NCBI GenBank assembly: GCA_009733745.1
Contig: WNWL01000004.1
Coordinates: 374,001-438,000 of the forward strand
Source of the DNA: Oceanobacillus sp. HTM 045
Lineage (GTDB): Bacteria; Pseudomonadota; Alphaproteobacteria; Rhodobacterales; Rhodobacteraceae
Direction: 5' to 3'
Length of the DNA stretch: 64,000 nucleotides
Part shown: positions 51,570-61,176 of the stretch, piece after piece
How positions within the stretch are numbered: the first letter of the stretch is position 1
How the letters are laid out: each line of letters starts with the position of its first letter
Position numbers and translations under genes: made by a program
Notes under the pieces: model-generated
Database searches by the model: none
The model's input: the letters and a program-made list of their open reading frames with translations, nothing else
What the model was told of the DNA's origin: nothing

Positions 51570-52556
51570 TCACTCCGGGGCGATCAGGCCGTCGGCGCGG
51601 ATCGCCGCCGGCGGGATCGCCGCCTCGGGCAGCACGATCTCGGCGCTGTCGCGCAGCTCGGCCATGATCTCCAGGCTCAGCGCCCGGCCCAGCTCGTCGG
51701 CGATCACCGGGCGCACCTCCTCGTAGGTCGGCGCCGGGCGGTCGCGCTTCTCCTCGACCTTGATCAGGTGCCAGCCATAGGGGCTCTGCACCGGCTCGGA
51801 GATCTGGCCGGCGTCCAGCGCGAAGGCGGCGTCGGCGAAGGCCGGCACCATGTCGCCATGCACGAAGAAGCCGAGGTCGCCGCCGTTCGGCGCGGAACCG
51901 TCGGTGCCGTGCTCCATCGCCAGCACCGCGAAGTCGGCGCCGCCGTCGAGTTCGGCCTTGAGCGCCTTCGCCTGCTCCTCGGTCGGCACGAGGATGTGGC
52001 GGGCGCGGATCTCCTGCACCGGGTCGACCTCGACGAACTGCGCCTGGTACTCGGCCATCAGCCGTTCCTCGGTCAGCTCGGCATCGACCCGGCCGCGGAC
52101 ATAGGCCTCGGCGATCACCGCGCGGACCTGGTTGACGAGGCTCAGCGCCACGTCGAGCTGGTCGGCGGTGCCGGCGTCACGGCCCGCGGCCTCCAGCAGC
52201 GACTGGTCGATCAGCTGGTTCAGCAGGCCCTCGAACAGCACCTCGTCGGGCAGGCCCTGGTACTGCGCCGGCAGGCTGGCGCGCAGCTGGATCAGCTCGC
52301 CCAGCGTGATGTCGCGCCCGTTGACGGTCGCGAGCACCGTCGCCGCGCTCACCTCCGCAGGCACCGCGGCGGCGGGGGCCGTCTCGCCGCCCGTGCCGGT
52401 CGCGGGAACCTCGGACGGCGCACCGGTCGGTGCGGGATCGGCCGCCGGATCGGTAGCGGGATCGGTCTGTGCGAACGCAGCCGGACCGAGGCCGAGAGCG
52501 CCGAGCGCGACAGCGCCGGCGAGGGCTGCTGCGATGCGGTTGGTCGAGCGGGTCAT
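51570..52556 (-). CDS. exported parvulin-type peptidyl-prolyl isomerase
   Basis: 328 residues with a signal peptide (MTRSTNRIAAALAGAVALGALG ... AFA), then a Pro/Thr/Ala-rich linker, a SurA/PrsA-like N-terminal helical domain (NGRDITLGELIQLRASLP) and a parvulin domain (about 185-280). The parvulin core shows IRARHILVPTEEQA, GGDLGFFVHGDMVPAFADAA and SPYGWHLIKVEEKR. It probably helps fold outer-membrane or exported proteins. ATG at 52556 follows GGGAG. It is divergent from secA. Confidence 0.9.
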   Translation of the reverse strand: MTRSTNRIAAALAGAVALGALGLGPAAFAQTDPATDPAADPAPTGAPSEVPATGTGGETAPAAAVPAEVSAATVLATVNGRDITLGELIQLRASLPAQYQGLPDEVLFEGLLNQLIDQSLLEAAGRDAGTADQLDVALSLVNQVRAVIAEAYVRGRVDAELTEERLMAEYQAQFVEVDPVQEIRARHILVPTEEQAKALKAELDGGADFAVLAMEHGTDGSAPNGGDLGFFVHGDMVPAFADAAFALDAGQISEPVQSPYGWHLIKVEEKRDRPAPTYEEVRPVIADELGRALSLEIMAELRDSAEIVLPEAAIPPAAIRADGLIAPE

Positions 52557-52610
52557 GGAAGTCTCCCGGATTGGGTTGAATGCGTTGCCCGGAGGGCGGT
52601 GGTGGCGGCG

Positions 52611-52638
52611 TTGACACTCCCTGCCGCCGCCAATACAT
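52611..52638 (+). promoter_or_regulatory. possible secA promoter
   Basis: A perfect TTGACA at 52611-52616 is followed after 16 nt by TACATC at 52633-52638, the same -10 as at tRNA-Leu. It would leave a leader of about 160 nt before the secA ATG. Confidence 0.5.
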
Positions 52639-52804
52639 CTCCTGCCAGTCTCAGAACCGGCACCGGGGCTGGCGGCGGCCTGCGGGCGCGTCAGACTTAC
52701 GACCTCGGGCCAAGGGCGGCAAGCGCCCATTATCGGATTTCTCTGCGCGCGGCCGGGCCTTTCCGGTGTCGCGCGCGAACCAAGGCTGCGGGGTTTAAAC
52801 GGCC

Positions 52805-55579
<2,775 letters not shown>

Positions 55580-55585
55580 GCCCGT

Positions 55586-55606
55586 GCCGCGCCTGACCGG
55601 CGCGGC
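55586..55606 (+). terminator. hairpin after secA
   Basis: GCCGCGCC and GGCGCGGC form a perfect 8-bp stem with a TGACC loop, 7 nt after the secA stop. No T-run follows. Confidence 0.45.
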
Positions 55607-55671
55607 CCGTGGCGGCGTCCCGGACGGGCGGCGGACCTTGCAACCGGCTGAACGACAGGCGGAGTGATCCG

Positions 55672-56097
55672 ATGGCCGAGGCCTATTTCCCGGTGGTGAT
55701 CCACCACAACCCGTCCTGCGGCACCTCGCGCAACGTGATCGCGCTGGTCGAGGCCGCGGGCTATGCGCCGGTGATCGTGCCCTATCTCGACACCGGCTGG
55801 ACCCGGCCGCAGCTTCTCGCGCTGTTCGCCGCCGCCGGGATCACGCCGCGCGAGGCGCTGCGCGAGACGAAATCCCCCGCCGCCGATCTCGGCCTGCTGG
55901 AGCCCGGCACGCCGGAGGAGACCATCCTCGCCGCGATGCTGGAGCACCCGGTGCTCGTCAACCGCCCGATCGTCGCCACGCCCAAGGGCGTCGCGCTCTG
56001 CCGCCCGTCCGAGACGGTGATCGACCTGCTGGACCGCCGCCCGGAAGAGCCCATCTACAAGGAGGACGGCAGCGTCCTCTACGACCCCGGCGCCTGA
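55672..56097 (+). CDS. arsC: ArsC-family arsenate reductase (glutaredoxin type)
   Basis: 141 residues. The N-terminal VVIHHNPSCGTSRNVIAL contains the catalytic Cys16, and HPVLVNRPIVATPKGVALCRP matches the arsenate-binding Arg region (NRPIV, CRP). Enzymes of this type reduce arsenate with glutaredoxin. No arsR or arsB lies beside it (the ArsR-type gene at 57994 is unlinked), so its role may be general. ATG at 55672 follows GCGGAG. Confidence 0.88.
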   Translation: MAEAYFPVVIHHNPSCGTSRNVIALVEAAGYAPVIVPYLDTGWTRPQLLALFAAAGITPREALRETKSPAADLGLLEPGTPEETILAAMLEHPVLVNRPIVATPKGVALCRPSETVIDLLDRRPEEPIYKEDGSVLYDPGA

Positions 56098-56164
56098 CCG
56101 CCGCCGCGGAGAGGGCACTTTACTGCCGCCGCTGCGCGAGTGCCGCGAGGGCGCCGGCCTTCAT

Positions 56165-56180
56165 CCGGCGCTTGCGCCGG
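56165..56180 (+). terminator. possible terminator after arsC
   Basis: CCGGCGC and GCGCCGG form a perfect 7-bp stem with a TT loop, followed by TTACCGAATTTTC, which is partly T-rich. It lies 68 nt after the arsC stop. Confidence 0.45.
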
Positions 56181-56220
56181 TTACCGAATTTTCGCCATGC
56201 TGTAGTGGCATGAGGGAGTC

Positions 56221-56694
56221 ATGGCCCGACTCAGAGAGAGACCCGCCTTTTCCTACCGCGCCGACGCGTCGGTGCCGGCCTTCGACGACACCGATCCGAT
56301 CGTGTTCGTTGACGGCAACTGCGCGTTCTGCTCGCGCGGCGCGCAGCTGATCGCGCGGAACGACCACGCGGGCGAGTTCCGCATCGCCACCGTCCAGTCG
56401 CCGCTCGGCCGCGCGGTGCTGGTCCATTACGGCCTCGACCCGGACGACCCGGACAGCTGGCTCTACCTCGTCGACGGCCGCGCCCGCACCTCGCTCGACG
56501 CGCTGATCGCCGTCGCCCGCCGCCTCGGCGGCTGGCTGCGCCTCGTCACCGCGCCGCTCCGCCTGCTGCCCCGCGCGGCGCAGGACTGGCTCTACCGCCG
56601 CATCGCCCGCAACCGCTACCGGCTGATGGGCCGCACCGACATGTGCGCCATCCCCGACCCCGCCTTCCGCGCCAGGCTGATCGGGCAGGGATAG
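56221..56694 (+). CDS. DCC-family (DUF393) thiol-disulfide oxidoreductase
   Basis: 157 residues. VFVDGNCAFCSRGAQLIA carries the Asp-x-x-Cys-x-x-Cys motif of the DCC family (D-G-N-C-A-F-C). The central part resembles a thioredoxin fold (FRIATVQSPLGRAVLVHYGL, WLYLVDGRART), and the C-terminal helical part includes YRLMGRTDMCAIPDP with a third Cys. Substrate and partner are unknown. ATG at 56221 has GAGGGAG upstream. Confidence 0.87.
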   Translation: MARLRERPAFSYRADASVPAFDDTDPIVFVDGNCAFCSRGAQLIARNDHAGEFRIATVQSPLGRAVLVHYGLDPDDPDSWLYLVDGRARTSLDALIAVARRLGGWLRLVTAPLRLLPRAAQDWLYRRIARNRYRLMGRTDMCAIPDPAFRARLIGQG

Positions 56695-56837
56695 CGGCCT
56701 CCGGCGACGTCGCCTATCCGGATCCAAGCTGACACACCCTCGACCGCGCCAGGTCTGATCGGCCCCCGGACCGTGGGACAGGCAATGAATGGCACCGCGC
56801 CCCAAGGGAGTTCAGGGCCATCCTCTCTCACAGCATC

Positions 56838-56998
56838 GGCCAAAGCCCGGGCGACCAGCCCGGGCCACGCCCGGCCCTCCCCCGGGCCGGGCGTTCTGCA
56901 ACGCTGCAAGAAGTTCTGAGGGCGGGAGGTCTTGCCGCCATAAACCAAGCATCCCCAAAGCATCGCCACGCCCGCCCGGGGCCGGACATGCCCCTCCG
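56838..56998. repeat. structured GC-rich repeat, dispersed copy
   Basis: About 160 bp sharing a series of motifs with the three copies at 59.8-60.4 kb: GCCCGGGCGACCAGCCCGGG (from 56845), CCACGCCCGGCCCTCCCC, GGCCGGGCGTTC, GGGCGGGAGG and ATAAACCAAGCA, ending near CCGGACATGCCCCT. It fills most of the 312-nt gap between the DCC gene and the hypothetical protein gene. No credible protein is encoded. Confidence 0.85.
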
Positions 56999-57006
56999 CA
57001 CACCCC

Positions 57007-57774
57007 CTAATCCGCCGAAGGCTCCTCCTCCCGCCGGGCGATCTCGGTGCCCTGCACCGAGCGGACCAGCGCGTTCCACTCGGTCGGGGCGGTCAGCGGC
57101 CAGATCTGGCTGACGAAGCCGCGCTTGGCCTGGATCAGCGCCTGCTCGCAGGACCAGAGCCAGTCCAGCGCCTTCATCTCCTGCCGGTGCTCCGCCGCGA
57201 GATGGTCCCAGGCCCAGAGCAGCTGCAGCTTCTGCGCGTCCTCCGCGAACAGCGCGTCGCGCTCCGCCTGCCCGAGCTTGCGCCCCTCGCCCCACTCCCG
57301 CAGCGCCAAGATCGGCATCCCGCGGTGGTTCAGCCGGGTCTCGCCGGTGTCGAGCGCCCGCAGCGCGTGGCGGGCGGCGACCAGACGGTTCAGCACCGCG
57401 TCGCGCACCCCGGTCCCCGGCGGCGCGTCGCCGGTCCGGCCCAGCGCCTCGACCGCGATGTCGGGAAAGAAGAACCGCCCCTGGTCCACCAGCGTCGAGA
57501 TCTCCGAGGTCAGCGCGTTCCGCCGCTCCCAGAAATCGGCGCAGCGCTGCGGGTCGGTCCGCGCCAGCGCCGCGCCCCGGTCCATCGCGGCGATGGCGGC
57601 ATTGGCGAAGGCGACGATCTCGCGGCGGTACTCGGTCAAGGCCACGAACCGCGCCTGCCGCCGCCCGGCGCGGCCGAGATACCAGCCGATCAGGCCGCCG
57701 ACCACGGCGATGATCAGCGTCGCCACCGTGTTGATCGTGTCCCAGCCGATATCGCCCAGCCGCTCGAAACTCAT
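57007..57774 (-). CDS. single-pass membrane protein of unknown function
   Basis: 255 residues. A short N-terminus is followed by one membrane helix (TVATLIIAVVGGLIGWYLG, about 17-35) and a basic then helical cytosolic region rich in Arg, Glu and Trp (ALTEYRREIVAFANAAIAAM, DWLWSCEQALIQAKRG). I recognise no family. ATG at 57774 follows GGAGGGGG. It lies between the dispersed repeat copy and the TTGACA repeat array. Confidence 0.75.
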   Translation of the reverse strand: MSFERLGDIGWDTINTVATLIIAVVGGLIGWYLGRAGRRQARFVALTEYRREIVAFANAAIAAMDRGAALARTDPQRCADFWERRNALTSEISTLVDQGRFFFPDIAVEALGRTGDAPPGTGVRDAVLNRLVAARHALRALDTGETRLNHRGMPILALREWGEGRKLGQAERDALFAEDAQKLQLLWAWDHLAAEHRQEMKALDWLWSCEQALIQAKRGFVSQIWPLTAPTEWNALVRSVQGTEIARREEEPSAD

Positions 57775-57880
57775 CGACCCCCTCCACAAACCCGTGCAAA
57801 TCCCCGCCAGACCATCGCGGCGACCATCGCCCGGAAGCGCCCTGGCCTCAAGCGCGGCGTCCCCGCGACCGGCCCCGGAC

Positions 57881-57940
57881 CCTGACACCCCAAACCTTGA
57901 CACCCCGGACCTTGACACCCCGGACCTTGACACCCCGGAC
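57881..57940. repeat. 15-bp tandem repeats carrying TTGACA
   Basis: Four consecutive 15-bp units: one variant (57881-57895) and three identical copies of CTTGACACCCCGGAC (57896-57910, 57911-57925, 57926-57940), then a partial ACCCCG. Each identical unit contains the -35 consensus TTGACA. The array lies just upstream of the ArsR/SRPBCC genes. Confidence 0.9.
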
Positions 57941-57954
57941 ACCCCGCGCATAAT
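57927..57954 (+). promoter_or_regulatory. promoter of the arsR-SRPBCC pair
   Basis: The TTGACA of the last repeat unit (57927-57932) is followed after 16 nt by CATAAT (57949-57954), five of six matches to the -10 consensus. It lies about 40 nt before the ArsR start. Two further TTGACA copies lie 15 and 30 bp upstream. Confidence 0.6.
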
Positions 57955-57993
57955 CGTTAACCAATGGGATAATCAGCAGGAGCGCCGAACCCC

Positions 57994-58365
57994 GTGCCAG
58001 CCCCCGTGTCGAACGCCGCGCCGGACCAGCCATCGCCCCTCGACCGCACCTTCGCCGCCCTCGCCGACCCGACCCGCCGGGCGATCGTCGAGCGGCTGGT
58101 GGCGGGCGAGGCCAGCTTCACCGAGCTGGCCGACCCGTTCCCGATCTCGCGACCGGCGGTGGTCAAGCACATCCGCGCGCTGGAGGCGGCGGGACTGGTC
58201 AGCCGCAGCGGCCCGAAGGCCCGGCCGATCTACCGGCTGGAGCCCGGCCCGCTGAAGACGTCGGTCACCTGGATCGAACTGCAGCGCCGGCTCTGGCAGG
58301 AGAGCCTCGACGGCCTCGCCCGCTATGCCGAGCGTCTCGCCAATGCCGGGGGAGGGAAAGCCTGA
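57994..58365 (+). CDS. ArsR family transcriptional regulator
   Basis: 123 residues of a winged-helix regulator: DRTFAALADPTRRAIVERL, FTELADPFPISRPAVVKHIR and LEAAGLVSRSGPKARPIYRL. No metal-binding cysteines are seen. It is of the type normally coupled to SRPBCC/AHSA1 genes, as here. The start is uncertain: GTG at 57994 has AGGAG at a long 11-nt spacing, and a GTG at 58006 is possible. It probably represses its own promoter. Confidence 0.88.
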   Translation: MPAPVSNAAPDQPSPLDRTFAALADPTRRAIVERLVAGEASFTELADPFPISRPAVVKHIRALEAAGLVSRSGPKARPIYRLEPGPLKTSVTWIELQRRLWQESLDGLARYAERLANAGGGKA

Positions 58366-58844
58366 TGGACCTGCCGGAGCTCCTGTTCGAGCGCCCCGAC
58401 GCCTCGACCATCCACTTCACCCGCCGCCTGCCCGGCGGGCCGCGGCTGATCTGGCGGCTCTGGACCGACCCGCACCACCTGCGCCAGTGGTGGGGCCCGA
58501 TGGGCGGCTGCGTCGACCATTGCGCCGTCGATCTCCGCCCCGGCGGCGCGTGGCGGATCGAGTTCTCCTCGCCGACCTACGGCAACAAGGTGGTCTGCGG
58601 CAGCTACGTCGCCATCGAGCCCGACCGCCGCCTCGTCTTCACCTGGGGCTGGGAGGAGAACGGCGAGGTCGGCCATGTCTCGCGGGTTACGCTCACCTTC
58701 GAGGAGGAGGACGGCGCCTGCCTCTTCACCCTGCTGCACGAGGACCTGAGCCCGCTGCAGGCCGAGACCCACCCGACCGGCTGGCGCTCCTGCCTCGACG
58801 GCCTCGCCAGGCACGCGATCGCGGAGACAGGGCAGGGCGGCTGA
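58365..58844 (+). CDS. SRPBCC (AHSA1-like) domain protein
   Basis: 159 residues of a START-like ligand-binding fold: FTRRLPGGPRLIWRLWTDP, HLRQWWGPMG, GGAWRIEF, PDRRLVFTWGWEENGE and HPTGWRSCLDGLARH. This is the standard pattern of proteins encoded with ArsR regulators. The ligand is unknown. ATG overlaps the ArsR stop (TGATG). Confidence 0.9.
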   Translation: MDLPELLFERPDASTIHFTRRLPGGPRLIWRLWTDPHHLRQWWGPMGGCVDHCAVDLRPGGAWRIEFSSPTYGNKVVCGSYVAIEPDRRLVFTWGWEENGEVGHVSRVTLTFEEEDGACLFTLLHEDLSPLQAETHPTGWRSCLDGLARHAIAETGQGG

Positions 58845-58845
58845 G

Positions 58846-59535
58846 TCAGGCCAGCGCCCGGTCCAGCGCGGTCGCGCAGTGGATCAGCGTGGTGTCGAAC
58901 ACCGGCACGGCCACGTTGCCCGCGTTCAGCAGCATCCCGACCTCGGTGCAGCCGAGGATCAGGCAATCCGCGCCCTGCGCCACCAGCCGCCCGGCGATGG
59001 CGACATAGGCCGCCTCGCTCGCGGCCGTCGTGATGTCCTTGCAAAGCTCATCGTAGATGATCCGGTGCACTTCCGCCCGGTCGGCCTCGCCCGGGATCAC
59101 CGGCGCGAGCCCCGCTTCCCTCAGCCGGTCGGTATAGAAGCTCTGCTCCATGGTGAAGGCGGTCGCCATCAGCCCCGGCGCCTTCAGCCCCGCCGCATTG
59201 ATCGCATCGGCGGTGGCGTCGGCGATGTGCAGGAGCGGGATGCCGACCCCCTCCATCATCTGCGCCGCCAGCTTGTGCATGGTGTTGGTCGCGAGGATCA
59301 GCAGGTCCGCCCCGCCGCGCTCCAGCAGCCGCGCCTCGCGGTTCAGGACCGCGCCCGCCTCCTCCCAGCGCCCCTGCGCCTGCAATTCCTCGATCCCGGC
59401 GAAGTCGAGCGAGCGGATCAGCAACTCCGGCGAATGCAGCCCGCCGAGCCGCTCCCGCGTCAGGGCGCAAAGCTCCCTGTAATAGATCTGCGTCGACGCG
59501 GCCGACATGCCGCCGAGAATGCCGATCGTCCTCAT
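58846..59535 (-). CDS. aspartate/glutamate racemase, Thr/Cys-type
   Basis: 229 residues of the Asp/Glu racemase family. GILGGMSAASTQIYYREL is the N-terminal landmark. Thr83 (LATNTMHKL) takes the place of the first catalytic Cys, and Cys196 (ILGCTEVGML) is the second. Thr plus Cys at these places is the pattern of E. coli YgeA (Thr83/Cys197), which acts on L-Asp and L-Glu. The stop is one nt from that of the convergent SRPBCC gene. ATG at 59535. Confidence 0.87.
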   Translation of the reverse strand: MRTIGILGGMSAASTQIYYRELCALTRERLGGLHSPELLIRSLDFAGIEELQAQGRWEEAGAVLNREARLLERGGADLLILATNTMHKLAAQMMEGVGIPLLHIADATADAINAAGLKAPGLMATAFTMEQSFYTDRLREAGLAPVIPGEADRAEVHRIIYDELCKDITTAASEAAYVAIAGRLVAQGADCLILGCTEVGMLLNAGNVAVPVFDTTLIHCATALDRALA

Positions 59536-59778
59536 CCGCCCGAACCGTCCCGTTGCCTCGCCCGTCCATGCCGCCGGAGCCGGGCCGCGACGGCGCCGAA
59601 TCCACGCCCCGACCCGCCCTAGCACGGGCGCCTCTCCCGTGCCGAAATGATTCACATTGCGGCCCTTCTACTAGGCCGGCTTGTGCCTCCGTGCCTTACG
59701 CATGCGCTGCGTCCGGGTGCCTCCGCTCCTGAGATCCGCAAGGTGGCAATCGGTTCAAGGAATGAGCACAGCATCAAC

Positions 59779-60031
59779 CACAGCCCGGGCGACGAGCCCG
59801 GGCCACGCCCGGCCCTCCCCTTGGCCGGGCGTTCACTGCCGTTGCAAGGGGATCGGAAGGCGGGAGGGATTGCCGGGATAAACCACGCAAGCCCAGCAAA
59901 GCACCACGCCCGTCCAGGGCCGGTCATGTCCCTATGAGCCCAGCTTTAGCGCCATCAGCGAACAGGCCCAAGCGGAGCGCCACCACGCTCGCAATGAAAC
60001 CCGCGGTTTGGTGGGATGCACCCCGATCAGC
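59779..60031. repeat. 253-bp structured repeat, unit 1
   Basis: First unit of an array with exact 253-bp spacing between GCCCGGG landmarks (59783, 60036, 60289). It contains the self-complementary GCCCGGGC pairs and a perfect stem CGCCCGGCC with GGCCGGGCG, the conserved GGATCGGAAGGCGGGAGG and ATAAACCACGCA segments, and an end GGTCATGTCCCT followed by an AGCGCCATCAGCG-to-GGTTTGGTGGG tail. No coding potential is supported. The upstream stretch 59536-59778 holds no recognised feature. Confidence 0.85.
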
Positions 60032-60284
60032 CACGGCCCGGGCGACCAGCCCGGGCCACGCCCGGCCCTCCCCTTGGCCGGGCGTTCTCTGCCGCTGCAA
60101 CGAGATCGGAAGGCGGGAGGTCTTGCCGGGATAAATCAAGCCGTCCCCAAGCAGCACCACGCCCGACCAGGGCCGGACGTGTCCCTCAGCGCCCAGCCTC
60201 AGCGCCATCAGTGATCAGGCTCAAACGGAGCGCCACCACGCTTGCAACCAAATCTACGGTTTGGCTGGACGTGCCTCGATCAGC
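60032..60284. repeat. 253-bp structured repeat, unit 2
   Basis: Second unit, aligned over its whole length with unit 1, including the GAGCGCCACCACGCT and ACGGTTTGGCTGG tail. Differences are mostly single bases. The same two GC-rich stem-forming blocks are conserved. Confidence 0.88.
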
Positions 60285-60437
60285 CACGGCCCGGGCGACG
60301 AGCCCGGGCCACGCCCGGCCCTTCCCCCGGCCGGGCGTTCTCTGCCGCTGCAAGGGGATCGGAGGGCGGGAGGGAGTGCATGGATAAATCAAGCATCCCC
60401 GGCAAAGCACCACGCCCGACCAGGGCCGGTCATGTCC
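60285..60437. repeat. structured repeat, truncated unit 3
   Basis: Third unit, about 153 bp. It keeps the two stem blocks, the GGATCGGAGGGCGGGAGG segment and the ATAAATCAAGCA segment, and ends after GGTCATGTCCCTCCGCG like the dispersed copy at 56.9 kb. It lacks the 100-bp tail present in units 1 and 2. Confidence 0.85.
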
Positions 60438-60584
60438 CTCCGCGCTGACCTCAATCGCCGGGAAGCCCGCGGAAAAAACTCAACCTCCCCGAAACCCCGC
60501 GCCCGGCCGCGCCGTACCGGGGGTGCAAGCGACAACGCGGAGACATCGCAGCAGACCTTCGCACCAGACCACGGAGACAGGCCG

Positions 60585-60977
60585 ATGCCCTACGATCTCG
60601 ATTTCAATCACGACGCTCCCATCAGCGAGACCGACGCGGTTGCCGACGTGACCGACGTCTACGCCTTCATCGATCCTGCGCCGACGGAGTCCGGCGCCCT
60701 GCCGACGCTGTTCCACGATCTGGCCGGCGGCGGTCCGGACGGCACCACAGGGGATACAAGCGGCGAGAGCTTCGACCTCGCATCGGAGGACTCGTTCCAC
60801 TTCCTGCTGTCTGGCCCGGGCACCGGCACCGCCGTTCCCGACGGCTCCACCCCCGCCCCGCCCGAGGAGGAACAGGCACCTCCGGAATTCGGCATCGAAT
60901 GGGAGATGGAGAACCTCACCTCGGCCCGCCACACGGCGACGGGCGCGATGCTGCGGATGATGCTGGTCTACGGTTGA
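60585..60977 (+). CDS. acidic protein of unknown function
   Basis: 130 residues, strongly acidic, with many Asp, Glu, Thr, Pro and Gly residues (SETDAVADVTDVYAFIDPAP, STPAPPEEEQAPPEFGIEWE) and only a few basic residues. There is no signal peptide or membrane segment at the N-terminus (MPYDLDFNHDAP), and the ending is hydrophobic (ATGAMLRMMLVYG). No family is recognised. ATG at 60585 has GGAGACAGG about 7-10 nt upstream. The long upstream in-frame extension runs through repeat DNA and is not credible. Confidence 0.55.
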   Translation: MPYDLDFNHDAPISETDAVADVTDVYAFIDPAPTESGALPTLFHDLAGGGPDGTTGDTSGESFDLASEDSFHFLLSGPGTGTAVPDGSTPAPPEEEQAPPEFGIEWEMENLTSARHTATGAMLRMMLVYG

Positions 60978-61013
60978 TCGAACGTTCCGGGCGACAGCCA
61001 TTTCCCGCTCCGG

Positions 61014-61037
61014 GATGGGGTATCCAGATACCCCATC
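61014..61037. terminator. perfect 11-bp inverted repeat
   Basis: GATGGGGTATC and GATACCCCATC are perfectly complementary with a 2-nt gap, 36 nt after the acidic-protein stop and between convergent genes. A bidirectional terminator is likely; there is no T-run. Confidence 0.6.
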
Positions 61038-61043
61038 TCAGCC

Positions 61044-61067
61044 CATGTCACGGCTGGCGGTGACATG
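61044..61067. terminator. second inverted repeat, 8 bp
   Basis: CATGTCAC and GTGACATG flank an 8-nt loop immediately after the 11-bp inverted repeat. It may be part of the same terminator or a protein-binding site. Confidence 0.45.
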
Positions 61068-61176
61068 CTGCGCCTTTCGGGATGATGGCGACTTCGGCGA
61101 ATTCACCCGTCCGGGTGTACGCGCGTGACATCATGTCCTTCCGCGTCACCCCGCGCGATGAATTGCCGATCGATAC

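Noticed and set aside
57881-57940. Possible CRISPR array
   Set aside because: The 15-bp units abut directly with no spacers, and no cas genes are present.
59647-60448. Several 60- to 120-codon frames in both directions within the repeat array
   Set aside because: They are repeated in each unit only because the DNA repeats, change frame between copies, lack ribosome-binding sites and match no family.
56700-60450. Insertion sequence or genomic island
   Set aside because: No transposase, integrase, terminal inverted repeats or tRNA-linked direct repeats were found; the repeats alone are not enough.
61044-61132. A 27-codon plus-strand ORF between convergent genes
   Set aside because: It has no ribosome-binding site and lies inside an inverted repeat.
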